Source: a virus | DNA: 21,201 nucleotides | IMG/VR virus record: IMGVR_UViG_3300012920_000343 | Coordinates: 1-21,201 of that record | Direction: 5' to 3' (one strand) | In this document: positions 6,254-12,212 of the stretch, piece by piece | Position numbering within the stretch: the stretch's first letter is position 1 | Layout of the letters: each line of letters begins with the position of its first letter | Made by a program: the position numbers and the translations under genes | The notes under the pieces: model-generated | Seen by the model: the letters and a program-made list of their open reading frames with translations, nothing else | Database searches by the model: none | Told to the model about the DNA's origin: nothing

Positions 6254-7974
6254 TTCACTTTGAAAAGATTCGTTGGAAGAATTTTCTTTCAACAGGCAAT
6301 CAGTGGACAGATATTCAGCTAGATCGATCACCGAACACTATCATTGTTGGTGACAATGGCGCAGGTAAGTCAACCATTCTTGATGCGTTGACTTTTGTTC
6401 TGTTCAACAAACCATTTCGTAAAATCTCAAAGCCTCAACTACTGAACACTATCAATGAACGTGATCTACGAGTTGAGATTGACTTTCGTATCGGCAAACA
6501 GAAGTATAAGGTTGTCAGAGGCATCAAACCTGCTGTCTTTGAAATCTACAACAATGATGTACTACTGAATCAGCCCGGCTCTTCTAGAGATTATCAGAAG
6601 CAACTAGAAGAGACTATTCTAAAACTCAACTACAAATCTTTCACACAGATTGTCGTGCTAGGTGCGTCTACATTCGTGCCGTTTATGCAACTTACCGCAG
6701 CCAATAGAAGAGAAGTGATTGAAGATTTGCTCGACATCAGGATCTTCTCTTCTATGGGCAAATTGCTGAAAGATAGAATTGCTGAGAACAAAGAAGATAT
6801 TCGTGAAACTGAATATCAGATGGAGATAATCCAGACAAAAATTGACGCACAGAAAGCGTACATCAGTAAACTGAAACAACAGAGTGACGATACAATCGCC
6901 ACGTTTCAGAGTATGATTGATGAGTCTAACAGAGAGATTGGTGTTCTCACTTCAAATAACGAAGTGATGATTGAACAGACAAGCAAACTTATGGACGAGA
7001 TTGCCGATCACGATTCTGTAACCTCAAAGAGTACTAAAGCATTTGAACTGATCAATAAGCTGAATGAAAAGCATGACAAAGCACACAAGAGAGTTTCGTT
7101 CTTTACAGACCATAATGAGTGCCCTACCTGTTCACAGGAGATCGAAGATTCAATCAAAAGCCAAAAGATTGACGAGACTAATAGTATTATCAAGAAGGTC
7201 TCAAAGGGAATTAAGGATCTCGAAAATGAGTATCAATCACTACAATCCAGGCTTGCTGACATATCTGATAAGCAACTACAGATCACAAACTTTCAAAAGA
7301 ACGTATCTACTAACCAGACAACCATCAAAAGTCTTGAAAAATCTATAGAGAAAAACAGCAAAGAAATTTCAAAGATCAAAGGCGCATCTGATGATGACAC
7401 TACAGCAAAAGATGAACTTGTAGCACTTCAAGGCAATCGAAAGACTTTTGATACAAGAAAAGAAGAACTAGTTCACGACAGAGAACTTTATGATGTAGCA
7501 TCTGACATGCTGAAAGATGGTGGTATCAAAACTCGTATCATCAAGCAATATGTGCCAGTGATGAACAAACTCATCAACAAGTACCTGTCTGCACTAGATT
7601 TCTTTGTCGCTTTCGAACTTGACGAAGAGTTCAACGAAGTGATCAAGAGTAGGCATCGTGATGAGTTTTCATATGCATCATTCTCTGAGGGCGAAAAGAT
7701 GCGTATCGACTTAGCACTACTCTTTACATGGCGAGCCGTAGCTAAGATGAAAAACTCTGCAAACACAAATCTACTGATTCTTGATGAAGTGTTTGATGCG
7801 TCTCTTGATGTTGCTGGTTGTGATGAGTTCTTGAAACTGATCCATCAACTTGGTCAAGGCACGAATGTTTTTGTTATCTCACACAAGGGCGATATTCTGT
7901 CAGAGAAGTTTCGTAGTCAGATCAGGTTTGAGAAGTATCAAAACTTTAGTAGAATTGCGGAGGCAGAAGTATGA
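6250..7974 (+). CDS. 46: Recombination ATPase subunit gp46 (Rad50/SbcC family)
   Basis: This is the ABC-type SMC-like ATPase that pairs with gp47. The 574-aa product is close to T4 gp46 (560 aa). Walker A is GDNGAGKST at residues 34-42. The coiled-coil arms (about 170-290 and 300-430) flank a zinc hook, CPTC, at residues 291-294, which joins two molecules. The ABC signature FSEGEKMR is at 478-485 and Walker B LLILDEVFD at 508-516, followed by a D-loop (ASLD) and a switch histidine in ISHKGD. The start is fixed by the ATGA overlap with the zinc-ribbon gene. The 3' end overlaps the next small gene by four bases. All catalytic elements are intact. Confidence 0.96.
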   Translation: MIHFEKIRWKNFLSTGNQWTDIQLDRSPNTIIVGDNGAGKSTILDALTFVLFNKPFRKISKPQLLNTINERDLRVEIDFRIGKQKYKVVRGIKPAVFEIYNNDVLLNQPGSSRDYQKQLEETILKLNYKSFTQIVVLGASTFVPFMQLTAANRREVIEDLLDIRIFSSMGKLLKDRIAENKEDIRETEYQMEIIQTKIDAQKAYISKLKQQSDDTIATFQSMIDESNREIGVLTSNNEVMIEQTSKLMDEIADHDSVTSKSTKAFELINKLNEKHDKAHKRVSFFTDHNECPTCSQEIEDSIKSQKIDETNSIIKKVSKGIKDLENEYQSLQSRLADISDKQLQITNFQKNVSTNQTTIKSLEKSIEKNSKEISKIKGASDDDTTAKDELVALQGNRKTFDTRKEELVHDRELYDVASDMLKDGGIKTRIIKQYVPVMNKLINKYLSALDFFVAFELDEEFNEVIKSRHRDEFSYASFSEGEKMRIDLALLFTWRAVAKMKNSANTNLLILDEVFDASLDVAGCDEFLKLIHQLGQGTNVFVISHKGDILSEKFRSQIRFEKYQNFSRIAEAEV

Positions 7975-8183
7975 AATGGTATCTAGTCAAAGTAATTATG
8001 GGCCAAGAAGCAGAGCAACTTTCATTTGATTTTATGAGAATTAGACACAATCATACGATTCACTATAGAGGTGAAAGTCCAGAAGATGTGATTGAAAGGC
8101 TTAGGGCTACAATCGGCAGAGAAGAAGATATAAGATTTGAAGTTATAGGAGAATCTAACTTTGGGAAAAAGAAGCGACTTTGA
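7971..8183 (+). CDS. 70-aa protein of unknown function
   Basis: This small gene is linked to gp46 by an ATGA overlap, with GGAGG shortly before the start. The product reads as an alternating strand (MKWYLVKVIMG), a helix with the motif SPEDVIERLRATIG at about residues 35-48, and a further strand (IRFEVIGESNF), ending in a basic KKKRL tail. This looks like a compact alpha/beta domain, but I do not recognise the family. Its last 23 bases overlap the start of the methyltransferase gene and contain that gene's ribosome site. Confidence 0.7.
   Translation: MKWYLVKVIMGQEAEQLSFDFMRIRHNHTIHYRGESPEDVIERLRATIGREEDIRFEVIGESNFGKKKRL
8147..8163 (+). promoter_or_regulatory. Ribosome site that selects a TTG start codon
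   Basis: AGGAG (8147-8151) is nine bases before TTG (8161-8163). No in-frame ATG occurs before the conserved FYPTPE segment, so TTG is the best start for the methyltransferase. The site lies inside the preceding gene. Confidence 0.65.
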
Positions 8184-8694
8184 CAGAGTAGAACGAGACT
8201 TCTATCCTACACCAGAAGCCGCTGTTCTACCTTTGTTACCATTTTTGCCAGCTAACTGTCCGTTTGTAGAGCCTTGTGCTGGTGATGGACAACTGGTAGA
8301 TATTTTAGAAAAGCATGGTCATGAATGTACATGGGCAAGTGATATTGAACCTCAAAGAGAAGATATCAAAAAACTTGACTTCAATGATCTAGATGAAACT
8401 TCATATAAACGATCACACAAGATCATAACAAATCCGCCGTGGAACAGAAAACTACTTCACCCTATGATTGAGAAGTTTAGGGAATCTGGCAAGGGCGCAT
8501 GGTTATTGTTTGATGCTGATTGGATGCACACGAAGCAATCAGCCCCCTATATACCATATGTGTCAAAAGTTGTAAGCATTGGTAGAGTGAAGTGGATACC
8601 AGACAGTAAAACAGTAGGTAAAGATAACTGTTGTTGGTATTATTTTTCACCACTGAAAGCTTATAGCACAGTATTTTTTGGGAGAACAGAATGA
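8161..8694 (+). CDS. Small N6-adenine-type SAM-dependent methyltransferase
   Basis: The 177-aa product has a class I methyltransferase core. FYPTPE (residues 14-19) precedes motif I, FVEPCAGDGQL (35-45), which binds S-adenosylmethionine. ASDIEP (59-64) is the acidic residue at the end of strand 2, and NPPW (91-94) is catalytic motif IV as found in adenine or glutamine amino-methyltransferases. The WLLFDADW stretch near 113-120 follows as strand 5. It is too short to hold a separate target-recognition domain, so it resembles phage stand-alone enzymes of loose specificity. The target could be DNA, RNA or protein. It begins at TTG with a good ribosome site and overlaps the next gene by ATGA. Its place beside glycosyltransferase and oxygenase genes suggests nucleic-acid modification; that is inference. 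Confidence 0.75.
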   Translation: MGKRSDFDRVERDFYPTPEAAVLPLLPFLPANCPFVEPCAGDGQLVDILEKHGHECTWASDIEPQREDIKKLDFNDLDETSYKRSHKIITNPPWNRKLLHPMIEKFRESGKGAWLLFDADWMHTKQSAPYIPYVSKVVSIGRVKWIPDSKTVGKDNCCWYYFSPLKAYSTVFFGRTE

Positions 8695-9203
8695 TTTTAG
8701 AATTGCTTGATAGTACAGACAATAGACTAATTACAAAAAGCACACCATTTGAAGGTGATGATAGAACAGAACTTTTTGAAAATTTGAAAGAGACTATGAT
8801 TCATCACAAGGGTTATATTCTCACTGCTATTCAGACTGGTTCTCCTGTTCGTGCTTTTGCGTTTGGAAATCCTGACGATCCAGATAATATTGTAGGGTGT
8901 TTCAATCCTCGTATCGTAGATAAATCTGATGAAATCTCATTAGAAGAAGAAAATAGCTTGACATCTCCTGGTCTTTTTGTTAAAGTGAAAAGGCACGATT
9001 GGGTTAGGGTTCGTTATACCACGCATGAGGGCGTAACTGACACTATCAAAGTCGGCGGTCTTACAGCTAGATTATTTCAACAGGCTGTAGACCACTTGGA
9101 TGGAATCCTATATACACATAGAGCAAATAGATATCATCTTGAGCAAGCTAGAAAAAACAAAGTGAAACTCGACAAACTCAGAAAAAAGAGGCAAGCGGCA
9201 TGA
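8691..9203 (+). CDS. Peptide deformylase homologue lacking catalytic residues
   Basis: The 170-aa product follows the peptide deformylase plan from end to end. It has an N-terminal ILELLDSTDNRLITKSTPF (like the usual 'I..PD.RLR..A.PV'), motif 1 as GYILTAIQ (residues 41-48, normally GxGLAAxQ, with the oxyanion Gln48 kept), motif 2 as ENSLTSPGL (87-95, normally EGCLSxPG) and motif 3 as QAVDHLDG (131-138, normally HExDHLxG). The metal-binding cysteine is therefore Ser89, the first histidine is Gln131 and the catalytic glutamate is Ala132; only His135 remains. True deformylases bind Fe/Zn through Cys and both His and need the Glu, so this protein is probably not a deformylase. It may be a pseudoenzyme that binds ribosomes or nascent chains. 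Start and stop both lie in ATGA overlaps. The homology is an eye judgement. Confidence 0.7.
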   Translation: MILELLDSTDNRLITKSTPFEGDDRTELFENLKETMIHHKGYILTAIQTGSPVRAFAFGNPDDPDNIVGCFNPRIVDKSDEISLEEENSLTSPGLFVKVKRHDWVRVRYTTHEGVTDTIKVGGLTARLFQQAVDHLDGILYTHRANRYHLEQARKNKVKLDKLRKKRQAA

Positions 9204-9358
9204 GTTATAAAGAGGATGTAGTAGCAATTCTGAAAGAAGAAATCAGAGTAGCAGAAAGTAAATTACAACCACACGATACAGGTCATATTCATACAGCAAT
9301 CAATTATATGAAGTATCGTATTGAAGAACTTGAGAAGGAAATGAATACCGATGGCTAA
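9200..9358 (+). CDS. 52-aa helical protein of unknown function
   Basis: This small gene is packed between the deformylase-like gene (ATGA overlap at 9200-9203) and the kinase fusion (its stop lies inside the next start region). The product is mostly helix: KEDVVAILKEEIRVAESKLQ, then a turn with HDTGHIHTAINYM, then YRIEELEKEMN, which suggests a two-helix hairpin or short coiled coil. There is no catalytic motif and no membrane segment. Exact fit to both neighbours supports translation. Confidence 0.65.
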   Translation: MSYKEDVVAILKEEIRVAESKLQPHDTGHIHTAINYMKYRIEELEKEMNTDG

Positions 9359-10139
9359 AACAATTCTTGTGATGGGTCTACCAGGTTCTGGTAAGACTAC
9401 ATTCGCAAACAAACTCCGACAAAAACTTGGAGATGCAGACCACTTCAATGCAGACGAAGTACGCAAGCGTTTCGATGACTGGGACTTTAGTGAAGAAGGT
9501 CGTCTACGTCAAGCAGAGCGTATGCGAGTTCTTGGTGCTGAATCAGAGAAGCAGTGGGCAATCTTGGACTTTGTTTGTCCCAAAGTAGAGTATCGTCATA
9601 TCGTTGCCGCTGATATTATTGTATGGATGGACACAATCGGTGACAGCCGCTATGAAGATACAAATGCTATGTTCGAAGAGCCTATCAATGATGGCGGTAT
9701 TGTATCTGTTGATTACCACTTTACTGAACTAGACTCTGACGCACAATCAGATGAAGTTGTAAAAAGTTTACAATCGTTTGACTGGCGTAAAGAGACTGTA
9801 CAAATGCTTGGTCGTTGGCAGCCGTGGCATCCTGGACACTTTGAACTGTTCAAGCGTTGTTATGAAAAGACAGGCCAAGTCTGTATTCAAGTCAGAGATG
9901 TACAAGGTTGGGATGATAGCAACCCATTTGACTTTGAACAGGTCAGACGAAATATTATCAAAGGTTTGTCAGAAGAGGGCTTTACACACGGCAAAGAGTA
10001 TGTTATTATGCTTGTACCTAATATTACTAACATTACATATGGTAGAAAAGTTGGCTACAAGATTGAGCAAGAACATTTTGATGAGAAAGTTGAAAACATT
10101 TCTGCCACAGCCATTCGAAAGGAAATGGGTCTGAAATGA
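9351..10139 (+). CDS. P-loop kinase fused to an NMN-adenylyltransferase-like domain
   Basis: This is a two-domain 262-aa protein. Residues 1-125 are a P-loop kinase: GLPGSGKTT (9-17), then FNADEVRKRF (32-41) and LRQAERMRVLGAE in the style of adenylylsulfate kinases or zeta/PNK-type kinases, with LDFVCP at Walker B. Residues about 150-262 are a HxGH-family nucleotidyltransferase: GRWQPWHPGH (154-163) and ISATAIRKE (250-258). These two motifs resemble archaeal NadM and the adenylyltransferase half of NadR most closely. NadR has the reverse order (transferase, then ribosylnicotinamide kinase), so a role in NAD salvage is possible. An alternative is making an activated sugar or nucleotide for the glycosyltransferase next door, to which it is ATGA-coupled. 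The substrate is not visible from sequence. Confidence 0.85.
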   Translation: MAKTILVMGLPGSGKTTFANKLRQKLGDADHFNADEVRKRFDDWDFSEEGRLRQAERMRVLGAESEKQWAILDFVCPKVEYRHIVAADIIVWMDTIGDSRYEDTNAMFEEPINDGGIVSVDYHFTELDSDAQSDEVVKSLQSFDWRKETVQMLGRWQPWHPGHFELFKRCYEKTGQVCIQVRDVQGWDDSNPFDFEQVRRNIIKGLSEEGFTHGKEYVIMLVPNITNITYGRKVGYKIEQEHFDEKVENISATAIRKEMGLK

Positions 10140-11674
10140 CGAATACACCAGCGCCAGTTGTAGAAGAAAGTGCTTCATACGATAATTTCTTAGATAAGCA
10201 ACAGCGTATCAAAGATGAGTATAAAGTGACACTTGAAGAGTTTGTCGGTGAAGAGATCGAACAGGCTCTGCATGATAGAACAAAGGCGTCTGTCAGTGAG
10301 AAGTATAAAGACATTCACAAAGTTGTATATGTACACTTTCGTAATGTCGATGATATGGCAGACTTCTGTTCTAAGATTGGCCAAGTGATTGATTACAAGA
10401 CGAAAGATGCATTCTTTCCTCTTGCTGATCCTGCGACTTCTCTGTTCAAAGAAGAACAGCTCACGAACATCAATATTGAAAAATCTCTATTGATGCCTCG
10501 CAAGAAGTCAAAGTCTACAACTGCGCTGGATGTTGAAGTTGAAGAATCAGTAGTAGATGTGAACGCTAAGTGGCGTGAGCATTGGGTTGGTATGCCCGAG
10601 TATACACAAGAAGAGAATCCGCCGTTTCGAACTGTTCATATGAAGTTTCGTAATGAGGATGATTATCAAGAGTTTGCAAAGCGTATCGATCAACAACTTA
10701 CTGATTCTTCAAAGGCTATCTGGCATCCGAAGCTAGAGATTACTGCAAATCGTCTACTACGATGGGTACAAGACGATAAGCATACTTTACCAAAGTATCC
10801 AATGTACATCGTATCTAAGGGGCGACACGAATCCATGCACACCTCTCGCTCTCTCTCAAGGATGTGTATTCCCCATTATATCGTAATCGAACCTCAAGAT
10901 TATGATAACTACGATAGTGCATTGGATAACTTTGGTATTCGTGATTATGTGACACTGCTAGTAGCACCATTCTCTAATCACGGTGATGGTCCAGGTCGTG
11001 CAAGAAACTGGGCTTGGGATCACAGCATCAGTATCGGTGCTACAAGTCACTGGGTACTAGATGACAATATCAGCGACTTCTATCGCCTACATGAGAACAT
11101 GCGTATTCGCTTTGAATCTGGCGTGGGCTTTCGTGTGATGGAAGATTTTGTTGACAGATATGATAATGTCTATATCTCTGGTCCTCAGTATCGTTTCTTT
11201 ATCGCACCTGATCAGAAGTATCCACCATTTGTTGCTAACACTCGTATCTATTCGACACTACTGATTCGTAATGATTGTAAGCATCGCTGGCGTGGTCGAT
11301 ACAACGAAGATACAGATATCTGTTTGAGAGTTCTCAAAGATGGTGATGTTTGTGTCCAGTTCAATGCGTTCATGCAAGGCAAAGCGGCTACTCAAACTGT
11401 CAAGGGTGGCAATACTTCTGAGTTCTATCACGCAGAACACTCTGAGAAGATCAACAAAGAAGGCTACAATACAGATGGTACAATCAATAAGTCACAGATG
11501 CTTGCTGATATGCATCCAGACGTAGCCCGTGTCGTCTGGCGTTATGGTAGATGGCATCACTATGTTGACTATGGACCGTTCAAGAAGAACAAACTACGCT
11601 ACAAAGATGGTGTAGAAATCTCTGAAGGCGTAAATAATTACGGTATGAGACTCGAAACTAATTTTAGTGGTTGA
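10136..11674 (+). CDS. TET-associated-type glycosyltransferase with duplicated N-terminal module
   Basis: The 512-aa product ends in a GT-A-like domain (about residues 222-460) with the features I associate with the phage TAGT family. These are YIVSKGR (224-230), SLSRMCIPHYIVIEPQDY (239-256), GPGRARNWAWDHS and the metal/sugar-binding WVLDDNI (306-312), then RYNEDTDICLRVL. Established work on TAGT proteins places them with TET/JBP oxygenases, where they are predicted to glycosylate hydroxymethylated pyrimidines in DNA. The N-terminal part holds two copies of a 35-residue module: VYVHFRNVDDMADFCSKIGQ (64-83) and VHMKFRNEDDYQEFAKRIDQ (167-186), each followed by a Lys/Ser-rich turn and FFP or WHP. 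The gene is ATGA-coupled to the kinase fusion. Family assignment is by eye; the substrate is inferred. Confidence 0.8.
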   Translation: MTNTPAPVVEESASYDNFLDKQQRIKDEYKVTLEEFVGEEIEQALHDRTKASVSEKYKDIHKVVYVHFRNVDDMADFCSKIGQVIDYKTKDAFFPLADPATSLFKEEQLTNINIEKSLLMPRKKSKSTTALDVEVEESVVDVNAKWREHWVGMPEYTQEENPPFRTVHMKFRNEDDYQEFAKRIDQQLTDSSKAIWHPKLEITANRLLRWVQDDKHTLPKYPMYIVSKGRHESMHTSRSLSRMCIPHYIVIEPQDYDNYDSALDNFGIRDYVTLLVAPFSNHGDGPGRARNWAWDHSISIGATSHWVLDDNISDFYRLHENMRIRFESGVGFRVMEDFVDRYDNVYISGPQYRFFIAPDQKYPPFVANTRIYSTLLIRNDCKHRWRGRYNEDTDICLRVLKDGDVCVQFNAFMQGKAATQTVKGGNTSEFYHAEHSEKINKEGYNTDGTINKSQMLADMHPDVARVVWRYGRWHHYVDYGPFKKNKLRYKDGVEISEGVNNYGMRLETNFSG

Positions 11675-11699
11675 CAATATCTTCTCTTTTTGCTATAAG
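11671..11699 (+). promoter_or_regulatory. Sigma70-type promoter of the HNH gene
   Basis: TTGACA (11671-11676), a 17-base spacer, then TATAAG (11694-11699). The -35 box contains the TGA stop of the preceding glycosyltransferase gene. It belongs to a set of three with the promoters at 12155 and 14474. Confidence 0.8.
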
Positions 11700-11701
11700 G
11701 T

Positions 11702-11727
11702 AAGTATAGTGATTCGCAGAGAGAGGA
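11702..11727 (+). repeat. Shared leader element, copy 1 (shortened)
   Basis: AAGTA (11702-11706) is followed by GTGATTCGCA (11709-11718) and the ribosome site GAGAGAGGA (11719-11727), which lies six bases before the ATG at 11734. The 10-base GTGATTCGCA is identical in the leaders at 12202 and 14521. This copy lacks the intervening TAATGAGAGA block. Confidence 0.7.
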
Positions 11728-11733
11728 TGACTT

Positions 11734-12147
11734 ATGAAACAAAGACCTAAATGTTGTGTACCCGGTTGTGGTCGAGATGCCCAATTAGTTACAAGTCTTG
11801 CAAAATTCAAGTTTCGTAAATCGACATGGGCTGCCGAAGAGTTTGGTATTCCTAGTGCCGAAGCCTTTGTATGTACTAAACATCATTCGATCAACTATGG
11901 TTTGGGTGGTTGGCATTACAAAATCTTTCGTAAAGAATATTGCGAGAATGTCGATGGTCGCTTAGGTTTTCGGTGTACAACTACAATTGTTGATCCTGAG
12001 TGGCAATTAGATGCTGATCACATTGATGGTAATCCTTCAAACAACACCGCTGAAAACATTCAGACACTATGTAAGTGCTGTCATGCTATCAAGACTCGTG
12101 ATGAAAAAGATTACATGACTGCTGGCAGAAAAACTCTTGGTTGCTAA
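11734..12147 (+). CDS. HNH endonuclease
   Basis: The 137-aa product has an N-terminal zinc-binding cluster (C7, C8, C12, later C47 and H50) and a C-terminal HNH nuclease core. The core reads DADHIDGNPSNNTAENIQTLCKCCHAIKT, residues 93-121, with His96 as general base, Asn104, His117 as metal ligand, and extra cysteines at 113, 115 and 116. This is the layout of free-standing phage HNH proteins, which either act as homing nucleases or cut host or competitor DNA. No DNA-binding repeat of the NUMOD kind is seen. It has its own promoter and a leader sharing GTGATTCGCA with the next two genes, so it is either part of that regulon or moved in with a copy of its control region. Confidence 0.85.
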   Translation: MKQRPKCCVPGCGRDAQLVTSLAKFKFRKSTWAAEEFGIPSAEAFVCTKHHSINYGLGGWHYKIFRKEYCENVDGRLGFRCTTTIVDPEWQLDADHIDGNPSNNTAENIQTLCKCCHAIKTRDEKDYMTAGRKTLGC

Positions 12148-12154
12148 TTATGGG

Positions 12155-12183
12155 TTGACAACATCCGTCATTCCTGATAGAAT
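12155..12183 (+). promoter_or_regulatory. Sigma70-type promoter of the zincin-VWA gene
   Basis: TTGACA (12155-12160), a 17-base spacer, then TAGAAT (12178-12183). The spacer ends in TTCCTG, which resembles the ATCCTG at the same place in the promoter at 14474. Confidence 0.8.
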
Positions 12184-12185
12184 CA

Positions 12186-12212
12186 AAAAGTAATGAGAGA
12201 GGTGATTCGCAA
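12186..12212 (+). repeat. Shared leader element, copy 2
   Basis: These 27 bases match 14505-14531 at 26 positions (12201 G versus 14520 A) and sit at the same distance from the -10 box. The element contains AAGTAATGAGAGA and GTGATTCGCA. GAGAGAGG in it can serve as ribosome site about 10 bases before the ATG at 12213. Confidence 0.8.

Noticed and set aside
8180-8208. TTGACA-17-TATCCT inside the methyltransferase gene
   Set aside because: The -10 box is poor, and it is placed after the gene's own start with no separate gene to serve nearby.
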